This document shows, piece by piece, positions 50,233 through 61,264 of a stretch of DNA of 64,000 nt. The notes below the pieces were generated by a model that made no database searches, was not told the origin of the DNA, and saw only the letters and a list, made by a program, of their open reading frames with translations. Position numbers and translations under genes: made by a program. Where the stretch lies: NCBI GenBank assembly GCA_905221605.1, contig CAJNDS010002120.1:179001-243000 (forward strand), given 5' to 3'. Positions within the stretch are counted from its first letter, which is position 1. Every line of letters begins with the position of its first letter. This stretch comes from Symbiodinium natans. Taxonomy: Eukaryota; Sar; Dinophyceae; Suessiales; Symbiodiniaceae.

Positions 50233-50405
50233 GGTTTAGGGTTTAGGGTTTAGGGTTTAGGGTTTAGGGTTTAGGGTTAGGGTTTAGGGTTTAGGGTTTA
50301 GGGTTTAGGGTTTAGGGTTTAGGGTTTAGGGTTTAGGGTTTAGGGTTTAGGGTTTAGGGTTTAGGGTTTAGGGTTTAGGGTTTAGGGTTTAGAGCTTAGG
50401 GTTTA
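50233..50405 (+). repeat. Telomere-like array, TTTAGGG on +
   Basis: About twenty-four units, the longest in the window, with one short TTAGGG unit near 50276. Confidence 0.99.
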
Positions 50406-50441
50406 TTGAGTGGCAGCCATGATTGGAATTCCAATGCTCAC

Positions 50442-50500
50442 CCGCCTCCCGCAGGATCTGCACCTCCTCCTGCAGCGATAGGACCTCCAGGCTGACGTCC
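50442..50500 (-). CDS. Coiled-coil exon with strong splice sites
   Basis: Minus strand between the acceptor GGCCAAG|G and the donor GCGG|GTGAGC: 1 nt plus 19 codons plus 1 nt, encoding DVSLEVLSLQEEVQILREA. Textbook heptad pattern. It is flanked on both sides by telomere-like arrays that read CCCTAAA on the coding strand. Confidence 0.55.
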
Positions 50501-50510
50501 CTTGGCCACA

Positions 50511-50599
50511 GGTTTAGGGTTTCGGGTTTCGGGCTTAGGGTTTAGGGTTTAGGGTTTAGGGTTTGGGGTTTAGGGTTTAGGGTTTAGGGTTTAGGGTTT
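50511..50599 (+). repeat. Telomere-like array, TTTAGGG on +
   Basis: Thirteen units; starts CACAGGTTTAGG, very similar to the start of the array at 50233. Confidence 0.98.
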
Positions 50600-50703
50600 A
50601 TTGTTCAAGTTGGCGGTGTGGTGCAACAGGACCAGGTGTGATGGCAGAGCCCCGCAAATCCCAACAGATCCGAAGCTCTTCCTCCACAGCCCTGACGGCG
50701 CCC
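50598..50703 (-). CDS. Possible terminal exon
   Basis: After the acceptor ATTCAG|G the minus strand encodes AVRAVEEELRICWDLRGSAI and runs to a TAA formed with the telomere-like array (CAATAAACCC). It may instead end at an internal donor. Confidence 0.4.
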
Positions 50704-50780
50704 CTGAATATCTACTAGTTAACACACGCGATTCCTGCACTTCACAGCACTGCACTACACTGCAGCACAATCCATGACGC

Positions 50781-50877
50781 TTGGGATGCTCCCCCTAGAA
50801 ACAAGTCCGCAATAGGGATGCTAGTACCCCCCCTAGAATCCCTCTTAAGGACTGCTAGTATAGGGCGAACATCCCAA
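50781..50877. mobile_element. Inverted-repeat element, family B copy 4
   Basis: TTGGGATGCTCCCCCTAG and TAGTATAGGGCGAACATCCCAA are the inverted ends; the best-preserved copy. Confidence 0.9.
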
Positions 50878-50952
50878 TGTTACGCCTCTGAGGACACAAC
50901 TTCCGGTGGCCGGGCCATCGCCTGTCAAGTCGGACACGAGGACCAGCATCGG

Positions 50953-51113
50953 TAGGGTTTAGGGTCTAGGGTCTAGGGTCTAGGGTTTCGGGTTTAGGTT
51001 TAGGGTTTAGGGTTTAGAGTTTGGGGTTTAGGGTTTAGGGTTTAGGGTCTAGGGTTTCGGGTTTAGGGTTTGGGGTTTAGGGTTCAGGGTCTAGGGTTTA
51101 GGGTTTAGGGTTC
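50953..51113 (+). repeat. Degenerate telomere-like array, TTTAGGG on +
   Basis: About twenty-two units with many TCTAGGG and TTTCGGG variants. Confidence 0.98.
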
Positions 51114-51221
51114 TGAGTGGCACAAACTGAGGGGCAGACAGCACAGCTGCTCGCGGCATGACCTGGCCGATGGCCGTCTGAACTCCACTGAACCACTCAT
51201 CTTGCTCATCATCTTGCTCAT

Positions 51222-51363
51222 TATATCTTATTCCATTACACCATATTCTACTCTACTATATTGTATTGTATTATATTATACTATATTAGATTAAATTATT
51301 TTATACTACATTAGATTAGATTATACTATACTAAGCTATATTGTCTTATATGACATTATATTG
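51222..51363. repeat. TATTA/TATACTA low-complexity AT tract
   Basis: Runs of CTATATTGTATTGTATTATA-like text with no coding potential. Confidence 0.95.
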
Positions 51364-51364
51364 T

Positions 51365-51770
51365 CCCTGACATCTGGGCGAAGCCCTGCCTGGCTTCAGT
51401 AGCCGAGAGGGCTACATCGCTACGCCGGCGCTACCCTACCCATCCCATCCCCCGCATGTACTCTCTTACGCCACGGGCTATCGCACACAAAACGTGGACC
51501 ACGCTCGCATGCTGCGGGCCGGGAAGAGAAGGGCATTCATTTCTTGGTGAGCTTGGGACAGGTGGGACAGGCAGCTTGTCTTCCAGCACGCCTGGGTTGA
51601 GGGGGCATGTGTTACGCCTCCAGCTGCTACAAGTAATGCTCAGCACGAACTTTCCGAAACAGATCTGCTTGAGTGCAAGAAGGGCATGGCTCCGCATTCA
51701 GACAGCATAAAGAAACAGGGCATCTATCTCAGCCTTCTGGACTGCTTTCTCTATCAATTTACCATGAGGC
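51365..51770. other. No recognised gene
   Basis: Two antisense ORFs of 84-88 codons; no motif. Confidence 0.4.
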
Positions 51771-51864
51771 TAAACCCTAAACCCTAATCCCTAAACCCCA
51801 AACCCTAAACCCTAAAACCCACACCCTAAACCCTAAACCCTAAACCCCAAACCCTAAACCCGAA
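51771..51864 (-). repeat. Telomere-like array, CCCTAAA on +
   Basis: Thirteen units with CCCCAAA, CCCTAAT and CCCACAC variants. Confidence 0.97.
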
Positions 51865-53123
51865 AACAACCTTGAGCTGCAACTACCATGTTGACTTCTG
51901 GTAAGCGAAGATTTTGAAAGGCCCGGAAAACACTCGGATCCAAAAAGAAAAACAAGCACTAAGTCCAGCGTTTCCGAGGGTTTCGATTCAACCCCTGTAA
52001 GCCACATCACGAAGATGAGACATCCATTGAGGCACTTTTGTTCGTTTTCACCTTTCGGGCTTTAGGGCTGAGGAATTGGGGACATGCCACCGTTGGGCTT
52101 GGGAACACGACTTCTTGTACAATGTTCGTGCGATGTTCAAGGCGAGCCACAAGAGCACGAAACTTCGGAACATGGTCCGACAAGCGGACAACAGATCACT
52201 CGGATTGTCGCTTTTCTGGCCACAGTGGGAGATGAGAGAGTCTGGCGCTTGGCGCAACCATGAGACGTATACATGTTGGTGTGCAGACGACTTCTGATGG
52301 GAAAGGTGCAGGCGTTCAGCCGTGCATGCACCGATGGACCTCTCTTGCACACACGAGGTGCTCACCAGCTGGGAGGCGCATCTGATGCTCCACATGGAGA
52401 ACTCGAAAAACCTAAGCGAAAACTGTCCAGCATACTTCAGCCCAGCGGAACAATTCCACGTTCCATCACACGCTGCCTTCAACGCAACGGGATCACTCTT
52501 GCTTGGGCTGAGATCTGTTGCACAGCTTTAAACAATTCAGGTGCAAAACTCTTCCATGCGGGCGGAGACATGGGGTGTGGTCTGGACTCTGCGATGTAGC
52601 CGAGGGCTAATCCTCATGCATCCTCATCCTGCGCAGAGCGGGCTTGCGTGCGTGCTGAGGATTCCTTTGGGGTACAGGATTTTCCCATATGTTCACTGCA
52701 GCTTGGTTTGCACCGAAGGATATGAGTCAGAGTGTCATAGGTGCGCCAGATCTGTGGCATTTGGCAAATCGGGCACACAGCCTGCCTGCAAGCTGTAGTC
52801 TATCAGCGTCCACCTCGGAAGGCAGGGGCCAATCTGACCACATGGAACGCAACACGATCTGCGCACACTCATGCAGCGCAACGCGAGTTTGAGCTTGCAG
52901 CAATCCGGTGATGCAGCCCTCCCCCGGGCCCATGTCATCTGCCTTTCAAGCTTCAAGGATACCATGGGCATTCCGCGGGCATTCGAGGAAGTAGCAAGTT
53001 GCTGACTACATTCCCGAGTATCCGAATATGCGAACATATGAGCAGTTCCCAGAATAGGGGGTACCCGAATGTACCCCCAAATACTGTTATCCTTCATATG
53101 GGACCCCCAAAAAGGGTACCCCC
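51865..53123. other. No recognised gene
   Basis: ORFs up to 144 codons on both strands (52048-52599), no motif. GGTACCC-rich text at 53055-53120 resembles the ends of family E. Confidence 0.4.
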
Positions 53124-53169
53124 CTGAACCCTAAACATCCCTAAACCCTAAACCTAAACCCTAAACCCC
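53124..53169 (-). repeat. Telomere-like array, CCCTAAA on +
   Basis: Six units, two shortened. Confidence 0.96.
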
Positions 53170-53272
53170 AGAAAGCCCCCCTTTGAGCAACAGATGAGCA
53201 TGACCCGGCGACGCCTCAATTGGAAGAAGCGGCTCACCTCCGGAGATTGCATCGTGCACGGCCTGAGCCCAA

Positions 53273-53392
53273 AAGATTCCTAAGATTCCGAAGATTCCTA
53301 AGATTCCGAAAGTTTCCTCAAGATTCCGAAAGTTTCCTAAAGATTCCGAAGATTCCGAACATTCCGAAGATTCCTAAGATTCCTAAGGTTCA
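53273..53392. repeat. AAGATTCC(T/G) minisatellite
   Basis: About eleven 9-13 bp units of AAGATTCCTAAGATTCCGAA type. Confidence 0.95.
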
Positions 53393-53399
53393 GCTATAG

Positions 53400-54356
53400 C
53401 TTCCCCCCGGCTTCGTGCGCCGGTCGGCGGTCCTCGGATTTCTGCTGCAGCCGGCCATCCGTCTCAGCTCCCTTACCAGTCCCCGGTGGCCAGCCCGAGT
53501 TCTCCAAAAACCATGCCTTCAGCTTCGACAACTCAATAACTCAAACGTTCTTCATACGCGAACCCTGGAACCAGAAGCTTGAAAAGATGCTTAGCACCTA
53601 AAGAAGAGAATCGATATCCCAAAAAGTGTAAACCGTCATAACCGTTTGAAGCAAAAGAAAAAAGGTACAAATGAATGCACAACGAACCTTTGCAACCTGC
53701 GTGGGCCCAAGGTATTGGCACACAAGCCTGAAAAAACGAAGCCTCAAGGCCATGTGCTGGGGAGAACGTTTTGCTTGCACGGGTCCGGGTCCGGGTCTGG
53801 CCAGGTTCCGGGGGGGAAGGGAGGGGGCGGCGGGTGGGGCGGGAAAAAGAGGCGCGTGACGTTAGTCCCAATGTGCATTTAGGGGTTCTAAACTGCCAAG
53901 GCTGCTAAAATGACGTAACTGCACGGCGTGCAGCGCTAGCATTGTGCTTGCTAATGAGACGGAGGGGGCAACGCCCTCCCCTAACCCCTCCCACTCCCCC
54001 CCGCTTTTCAAGACGCTCACTTTGTATAAGAACAGTATGCCATGAAAACTTTGCAACACCCGTGCGTGTCATTTCCAAAGTCCTCACTCACGCGCGCAAG
54101 CGTGATGTTGTTAACATGGGGTGGAGGGGGGGGGGGGGGTTCCCCAACCCCCCCCCCTGGCTTTTAAAGCCACCCGCCAGCATCATGCCTAAATCGACAA
54201 ACTACACAGGGCCCGGCCCAGGCCCCTCCCTGTCCGGGTCCGAATCCGCGCCCGCGTGCGGGTCCCGGGTCCGGGGTCGGGGCAGAGGGGATGGAGGGAA
54301 GGTCTGGACGACGAAGCGCGAGTCCAGCGATATTATGCACGTGCCCAGTCATGACA
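53400..54356. other. No confident gene
   Basis: A short minus exon could end at ACTG|GTAAGG near 53485 with LSKLKAWFLENSGWPPGTG. GGGTCCGGGTCC repeats at 53780 and 54235. A G-run followed by a C-run at 54122-54160 can form a hairpin. Confidence 0.4.
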
Positions 54357-54421
54357 CCTAAACCCGAAACCCTAAACCCTAAACCCTCAACCCTCAACCC
54401 TGAACGCTAAACCCTAAACCC
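54357..54421 (-). repeat. Degenerate telomere-like array, CCCTAAA on +
   Basis: Nine units with CCCTCAA and CCCTGAA variants. Confidence 0.96.
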
Positions 54422-54528
54422 ATGCTAGGGAACCCTGGGATGCTGGCCACAAAGTGAAGACCCCCGAGTTGCCTCTTCGACCTCTCAGGTCGGATACTTG
54501 GGGATCGAACGCCCGTGGGCAGGGCTTG

Positions 54529-54626
54529 ATATGGGTAGTTCTCTAAACTAGGGTCCCCTTTTGGGACCCCTTTAGAAGGATAATGGGTACCCCAAAATGG
54601 ACCCTGATTTAGGAAACTACCCATAT
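54529..54626. mobile_element. Inverted-repeat element, family C copy 3
   Basis: ATATGGGTAGTTCTCTAAA and TTTAGGAAACTACCCATAT are near-perfect inverted ends. Confidence 0.92.
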
Positions 54627-55270
54627 GAAACCTGTGGGCTGAAAATGTAATGCGTTGGGGTTTAGGGGGTCTTGGGGTTCTCAGTGTCCAGGTCGCGAAA
54701 GGCGTTGTTTTGAGCGAGCTTCGGCTGATGGAAGACTCTGGCGCGTGTTACATTTGGGCCTCCCCAGCACCCTTTGACTAAACTGCAACGGATGCAGACA
54801 GCAGATTGGAATCCAAACCGCAAGACCCGCAGATATCGATCGGCCTTTCAAACTTCAGATAGACTTCCTTCTCCTCTGGCCGGATTTTGTCGATCTTGTA
54901 CCTCCACAAGCGTAGGGTATCTCAGGATGCTACTCACCTCGGCTTCTCGGACAGAGTTGCTCTTGTCTATTCAATTCAAGCATCAACTCGTTTCAGATAT
55001 GTATATTACATTTACAGTTATCGGGTACTTTAATCTAGCTAACTTACTCTTATTCTTCCTACCTGCTACTGCTAGTTTTTCCTCATTGTTACTTTTTTGC
55101 TATCATTGTTACTTCTCATTCTAAATCATTACATTATGTCCTCTGTGGTGGGGAAATAAGCACAACAACGGCTGCGCTCACGTTGTGTCGATGTCCAGCT
55201 CCATGAGCAGATCATCAGTCTCCAGGTCCACGCGGATCTTAGAAGGCTCCACATGGCCCCAATCAAAGGG
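54627..55270. other. No recognised gene
   Basis: A 116-codon + ORF (54774-55124) ends in a hydrophobic, Phe/Leu-rich stretch in AT-rich DNA; probably chance. Confidence 0.4.
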
Positions 55271-55393
55271 AGTTTAGGGTTTAGGGTTTAGGGTTTAGGG
55301 TTTAGGGTTTAGGGTTTAGGGTTTAGGGTTTAGGGTTTAGGGTTTAGGGTTTAGGGTTTAGGGTTTAGGGTTTAGGGTTTAGGGTTTAGGGTT
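55271..55393 (+). repeat. Telomere-like array, TTTAGGG on +
   Basis: About seventeen perfect heptamers. Confidence 0.99.
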
Positions 55394-55411
55394 ATCTCAT
55401 CGACTACTGAA

Positions 55412-55521
55412 GTGGGGGGGTTGACGACACGAGGGGTACCTTATTGGGGTCCTTATCATAAGGGGGTCCTACTAGTTGGGGATCTCTATTGGGAGGGGTC
55501 CCTGATTTCGTAAGCCCCCAA
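55412..55521. mobile_element. Inverted-repeat element, family E copy 3
   Basis: Ends GGGGGGTTGACGACACGAGG and GATTTCGTAAGCCCCC; carries GGGGTACC as in the other copies. Confidence 0.75.
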
Positions 55522-55626
55522 AGTGTCACCCCAGAACAGAGCAACGCAAACGGTGAAGGTCGACACTTCAGAAGACACTCAACGCCTCGGCTTTGGCATC
55601 CCCACTGGCCCCATGCTCCGCTCATG

Positions 55627-55727
55627 CCTATACTCACCTTAAAACCTTAATAAAAATGATATTTTTAATATCCTCTTGGGCTTTATATAAATACAAATGA
55701 AAAAATAATTCCCAAGGGGGATATGGA
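55627..55727. mobile_element. Inverted-repeat element, family F copy 2
   Basis: CCTATACTCACCTTAAAACC, AATAAAAATGA and CTCTTGGG match the element at 18051 in the same order; ends in GGGGGATATGGATGC. Confidence 0.85.
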
Positions 55728-55735
55728 TGCCCCCA

Positions 55736-55815
55736 CAAGGCGCCGGCGGCAGCGAGCTCCAATGACCGCAGCGTCGAGCAGATGACTGGCAGATTTCTTC
55801 TGCGCAAGCTTCTTG
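55736..55815 (-). CDS. Possible exon beside a family F element
   Basis: The minus strand includes RFKKLAQKKSASHLLDAAVI in an open frame. It lies right next to the family F copy, as does the exon at 18160-18258. Boundaries uncertain. Confidence 0.4.
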
Positions 55816-55821
55816 AATCGG

Positions 55822-55892
55822 ATTAGGGTTTAGGGCTTAGGGCTTAGGGTTTAGGGTTTAGGGTTTAGGGGTTTAGGGTTTAGGGTTTAGGA
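55822..55892 (+). repeat. Telomere-like array, TTTAGGG on +
   Basis: Ten units, two CTTAGGG. Confidence 0.97.
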
Positions 55893-56584
55893 TTGCCCCA
55901 AACCCCAAAATCCCAACAAGCAGGGCCTGCAGAAAGCGTTGCGGTCGAGAACAACAAGAATCGCGAGACAATTGCATTGAATTTTATATCAAATTGCCGG
56001 AACCTGGCGCAAATCAGGCCGGTGCTGCCATCGGCCCTGCTGCTTAAGATCAGGATGCCATACACCTGCCCCGCAAAGGGAAGAGTCCATTCTTCAGACT
56101 CCAAACAATTTCAAGCAGATGGCTTCGCAACAATTCGGTCGGAAGAGGAATGTCGAAATTAGCCGCAGGATTCAGATGCCCCATGCAAGTACTTCGCGCG
56201 CAAAAAGGGCCAGAGAGAGCTTGCTCTTCCCCTCATCCCCCCATGGGTGCCTGAGCACTGTCACTGAAGCCTGGCGGAATGCGTGCCAGCTGGCCAGGGA
56301 GCTGCCTCAGATTAGATCGCGCGCTTACGGTCCATGACGACGGTGAAGGATCCTTGGGGGAGTTTGGGGGCCCCCGAAAAAAATCAACTTTTTTGTGGCT
56401 GATAAGGGATTATGTATGGAATTAAGGGTGATAACGATTAAACATTCCCCTAAACCTTAAATCAAAGGGCCCGCCACACATTCGTCAATTTTCTCCAAGT
56501 GACGTGGCCTTTTCAATTTTTTGAGCGGGCGCGCAAATCTGAGAAGGCTCGCGAAATCCAGCGAATGCGCGGAGGGACCTCTGA
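55893..56584. other. No recognised gene
   Basis: Two overlapping + ORFs (55893-56337) without motif. Confidence 0.4.
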
Positions 56585-56693
56585 TCCTAAACCTTAAACC
56601 CTAAACCCTAAACCCTAAACCCTAAACCCTAAACCCTAAACCCTAAACCCTAAACCCTAAACCCTAAACCCTAAACCCTAAACCCTAACCTAC
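56585..56693 (-). repeat. Telomere-like array, CCCTAAA on +
   Basis: About fifteen units, almost all perfect. Confidence 0.99.
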
Positions 56694-56762
56694 CCCTGGA
56701 TCCCCATTCAGGGATCTTCGGGCAAAGATTCAATTCACGAAGCCGCGATGTAGCTTCAAAAG

Positions 56763-56911
56763 CTTACTTGGAGGTTCATGGTACGTATTTACCCGTTATC
56801 ACTGTACTTATAACTGTACTTGTAACCCTATTAGGGCACTTGAGGGGCTTCGAAGTGGGTTAGAAGTTCAGGTAGAACTGGTTACTAAAGGTGCCATGAA
56901 CCCCCAAGTAG
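56763..56911. mobile_element. Inverted-repeat element, family G
   Basis: CTTACTTGGAGGTTCATGG and CCATGAACCCCCAAGTAG are inverted ends around a 110-bp interior with TAACTGTACTTGTAACCC. Single copy here. Confidence 0.85.
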
Positions 56912-57116
56912 GTTTTGCAGGCCTCCCTTGTCAGCAAGGCCCGGACCCAGGCTTCATGCTCGCTAGGGCACCGAGGGAGATGGCAGTCATGGCAAACTGG
57001 GAGAAGAAAAGCCTCTCAATGAGTGGGAGAGCGACGTGCCTTCAAACTGTCAGCATGTCCATGAACACATGTGCAGCGAGCGTCGTCATCAGTCGCATTG
57101 TGAGCCGTGGGCGCAT

Positions 57117-57200
57117 AAACCCTAAACCCTAAACCCGAAACCCTACACCCTACACCCTAAACCCTAAACCCTGAACCCTGAACCCTAAACCCTAAACCCT
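57117..57200 (-). repeat. Telomere-like array, CCCTAAA on +
   Basis: Twelve units with CCCTACA and CCCTGAA variants. Confidence 0.97.
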
Positions 57201-57448
57201 TCACGCTGCGACTCTTCGAGGGTGCTATGCGCCAGCCATGACCCGAGTCCGCCTCTCCGGCAAGCGTTCGTATGCCATCTTGACCAATGAGCCCTGGCAT
57301 TGCTTACTTAAGCTTTTATTACAGCTGGTGCAACCTCTCCTATAGGGCAAGCACGCTGCAAAATTCTTAACTCAAGCCAGTGTCATTCCAAGGGGTGGCA
57401 GTGGTGAATTGGAATTCGTTCCACGCAGCGTCATTCATTCAAGCCTGC

Positions 57449-57470
57449 TCCTAAACCCTAAACCCTGAAC
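57449..57470 (-). repeat. Short telomere-like array
   Basis: Three units. Confidence 0.92.
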
Positions 57471-57759
57471 AACAAGCACCCCCATCCTGCACGCTGGTGC
57501 TCTTCTTCTTCACCGGTGGTGAGTAGCCAGTCATCTTTGGGTACACCTGCGCATGACTTCAGCTGTCTCGTGCGGTGGCGCGGTTTTCTCGGCGAAGCTC
57601 CCAATCCCAGCGCTCTTGCGCCCAACACACGTCAAGAGCAACAAAGAACACATGCCTCGGGATTTGGGCCCTGCTTTGGGCCTGAAGGTCGAGAACATAA
57701 ACCCTAAAATGTGGTTTGAGCTTTGTGCTCTGGGTTTCTGACCAGACGAAAAACAAAGA

Positions 57760-59270
57760 GGTGGCACATTGCTTGCGTTTTAACATGACGGTGATGGTGA
57801 CAGTGCCTGCATTTAGAACCTCGAGAGCAAAAAGAAGACTGGTGCCAGAGAGGGGGGGGCGTTGCTTGCGATTGAACATGTTGGTAGCCGTTGACTACAA
57901 AAGAACAAACGATCGGAACGCTTCTTTCGGTTCAAAAAAACGAGGGCCTTCGCGAAAACCCAACCGAGAACAATCATGCCCCACACAGAGGTACCAAAAA
58001 TGACAAGCATGAAGCCCTAAACCCCTGTCAGCTATGGCCCTGCCGAAGTGGTGCCATGTGGCGCAACACTCGCGAGCAGTATGATATCGGCATGCCGTGG
58101 CTCAGGACTGCTTGTTGCATGAGACACCCCGCACCCTTCCCGCCAACCGGATATGGCCGCGCTCCCACCTTTGTGTACGGCCTCCCCGCGTCCCCCCGTC
58201 AACCAAAGATCGCGCTCCACAACGTTGTCTACGGCTCCCCCGCGCCTTCGCCGTCAACACGGCCTCCTCCCCGCATCAACGTCCCCGCGACCACAACCTC
58301 CCCTGTCAACCTCCCCACGCCCTCTCCTTCGGTAACCTACCCGCCCCGCGCCCTCTCCTCCGTCATCGATACCACGAAAGTCAACCCCAGAGCGGTTTCG
58401 GGAAAAAGCAACGTGTGACACTGCTTGCGAAATCATATTTCGAAAGCTTCAAAAGGAGAAAAGGCGATAAGGGACACTGGAAAAGAAATAAACGGGGGGG
58501 GGGGGGGCTGCTGCTGCTTCCGAATTAAGATTTGGAGAATATTCACATCCAAAAAGAAGAGAAGATTAAAGAAAGACAAGATGAGGGTGACACTGCTTGC
58601 GATTTAAGGCTTTTTTCAATTTTCAAAACGGACAAGGTGAGGGGACACTGCTTGCCACTAAGGTTTGGAGGGCAATAAAGACAGAAGAAAACAATCACAC
58701 CCCCTGTGCGATTTAAGGTAAGAAGAGGGGTGGCACTGCTTGCGATTTATCATGTCGAGAGAAGTAAACACCGAAACGGTGATGGGGGCGCTGCTTAGAT
58801 TAGATTTAGGGAACATGAAAAATCACGAGAGGGGTGACATTGCTTGCCATTTAACCATCTTTACAAAGAACAAATGATTGGCAAAAGGCAAAGAAGAACA
58901 AGAAGGAGCGGGCACTGCTTGCGACTGAACAATATTGGCAATATTGGGCTTCACAAAAGAAAAATGATCAGGATCCTGCTTGCGATTTGAGATTTGGAGA
59001 GCATTCAAATCCGGAGAACAAAGTATGACACCGCTTGCCATTCAATTTTCCGAGGGCGCTGAATATCATGGGGACGCTGCTAATGATTGGAGACGCTAGG
59101 GCAAAACTGAGAAGACAAGAGGGACCCTGTGTGCGATTTAAGATTTGGAGAGCATTACAACGACAAGAAGAGGGTGACACAGCTTGCATTTTAAAAATCG
59201 AGAGAAATACATAGAAAAGGTGATGAGGACACTACTTGCGTCGTACGAACTGGAGAGCTTCAAAAGTGCT
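57760..59270. repeat. Long degenerate minisatellite, GGTGACACTGCTTGCGATTTA units
   Basis: The phrase GACACTGCTTGCGATTTAAG, often followed by TTTGGAGAGCATT and then AAGA-rich filler, recurs at about 57768, 57860, 58412, 58570, 58645, 58729, 58790, 58840, 58912, 58976, 59030, 59125, 59175 and 59230. Spacing is mostly 50-80 bp. A C-rich insert occupies about 58010-58400. Confidence 0.85.
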
Positions 59271-59745
59271 GTGGCCCTGCGCTGCCGGCGGCTTGTCTGT
59301 TTGCCGACCGAAGAGACATGTGCGGTGCATAACATATAAAACCTAGAAAAGCTCACGACCCTACCCCTTCCCTGCCGCGAACACGAAAAACTGCTGCTTT
59401 TAAGGTTTAAGGGCTAATATGGCTACCTCATGGAAACCCCTCTCTCAGAACCATCCACAACCACTAGTCCAGGGCTGTCAGCCTCGCGCATGCGGTAGTT
59501 GAGCCACAGCCGGAGCATGTGGCAGTTTCGGCCTCAACAGAAAGGTGCATTGGTGATCAAATCCTGGACCAACCCCTGCTCAGGGAAAGGGGGGGTGAAG
59601 GTCCGAAGCTGACTCTGGACTTTCCCGAAAAGATCCAGAATAGCTGAGCTTGCCACTGGGTATAATCTTGCACTTCTCCAAGTACTCCGGCATGGTGTCC
59701 TCTGCATAAGGGCATCTCACTGGTCCGTAGGTGTATCATTATGTA

Positions 59746-59854
59746 CCCAGAGAGCCCAACACCCCTTAATTGAGGAATATAGCTTAAATTATCAAGGGAT
59801 CCTTATTATGATTCAAGGAATATTCCTGGAGTAAGGGGTATTGGGCTCTTTGTG
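59746..59854. mobile_element. Inverted-repeat element, family A copy 2
   Basis: CCCAGAGAGCCCAACACCCC and GGGGTATTGGGCTCTTTG are the ends; one copy of the CTTATTATGATT core. Confidence 0.9.
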
Positions 59855-60332
59855 TAGTTGGATCGCGGCTGACAGCCGCCCGTGGTGTTTCATGCACGTG
59901 TTTTTGTGGCATGTTTGCCGGCTTCTTCGAGCTTGTTTGGGGGAGGGGAGGGGGGAGCGGGGGTGGGGGGTGGTTGCACCATTTGGGGCCTACCCGAACT
60001 TTGGGTACCCCCTAACTACCCCAAGTCACCCCAATCCCAAATGTGCTTAGGCCTCTCCCCGAGATCTCTGGGTACCCTAGCCACCACACTTTTCTTGGGC
60101 CTGGCCCGAACACTGAGGGCAGCCTAGCTCATGTTTTCCGTTTGGGTCCCTTCTCGAACTTCTTGATTTTTGGGCACTCTTTCGGATCACTGTGCTGGTG
60201 ATGAGGCAGATTGCGGATGTGCAGGTGGGATGAACTTCTCTCCTTGCTGCCAGCCAAACTCGTGTGACCCCAGCCTGCCTCGACTCACCTCTCGGGGTCT
60301 TGGGTGCCTCACTCTGCCTTCAGGCGCTGTTG

Positions 60333-60467
60333 GGGGGTTGATGGGGGACATGGGGGACATGGGGGATGGGGGGGAGATGGGGGGGGGAGATGTGGGGGGG
60401 GGGGGGAGATGGGGGTGTGAGATGGAGGTGTGAGATGGGGGGAGAAAGGGGGGGGGGGGGAGGGGAA
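60333..60467. repeat. G-rich GGGGGAGATGGGG tract
   Basis: Purine-rich low complexity; ORFs across it are artefacts. Confidence 0.95.
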
Positions 60468-60609
60468 CAAGAATTTCTGGCACCGGTGTCCTTAACAGCT
60501 GCCAGCGCGACGATCAGCATATTCCTTGGAACCGTGTAGTTGCTTCTGATACAAAAAAACCTGACATTTGCACGAGCTTGCTGGAGTCGAATGGAATCGA
60601 CATCTTGAA

Positions 60610-60774
60610 AACCCTAAACCCTAAACCCTAAACCCTAAACCCTAAACCCTAAACCCTAAACCCCTAAACCCTAAACCCTAAACCCTAAACCTAAACCCTA
60701 AACCCTAAACCCTAAACCCTAAACCCTAAACCCTAAACCCTAAACCCTAAACCCTAAACCCGAACCCCAAACCC
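60610..60774 (-). repeat. Telomere-like array, CCCTAAA on +
   Basis: About twenty-three units with two register slips. Confidence 0.99.
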
Positions 60775-61170
60775 TTCCAAAGCCTTGAACCTATCAGACG
60801 CCCTGCGCTTGGAAGCACTTCGTCGCCAAGGCGCTTCATGACTTTGCGGAAGAAGCGGATGGTCTGCACAATGGGCACTTTGCGAAGAACTAGCAAAAAA
60901 ACTCTGCACTATCCATCGATCATCCACACCACACAACACGGACAAAGCACGACTTGAGGAAAAAACTCAGTACTCTCCTAGCACTGTCTGCTTTTCCATT
61001 CCGGCACTTCTTGCCCTTCTGGCACTTTTTCCGCCGACCTGCGGCTTCACCTTGGACTCTTCGATGAAGATCGTCATCAACTTTTGCACCTCAGAAGGAA
61101 AATCTTCCCATGCGAAGCTGCATTCGAAGTACAGCCTGCGGCAATCCAACAAACGCAAGAGAGCAAGAAA
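60775..61170. other. No recognised gene
   Basis: Short ORFs only. Confidence 0.4.
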
Positions 61171-61264
61171 GGGAGGGGAGGCGAGGGGAGGGGGGAGGGG
61201 AGGGGAGGGGGAGAGGGGAGGGGGGAGGGGGAGAGGGGGAGGGGGAGAGGGGAGGGGGGGGGGG
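61171..61264. repeat. GGGGAGAGGGGAGG homopurine minisatellite
   Basis: Purine-only tract similar to that at 1641-1785. Confidence 0.97.

Noticed and set aside
50052-50599. CRISPR-like repeat-spacer layout of arrays and short segments
   Set aside because: Repeats are tandem 7-mers, segments differ in length, and the context is eukaryotic.
57891-58418. Proline-rich plus ORF of 175 codons
   Set aside because: Composition follows a C-rich insert; no second line of evidence.
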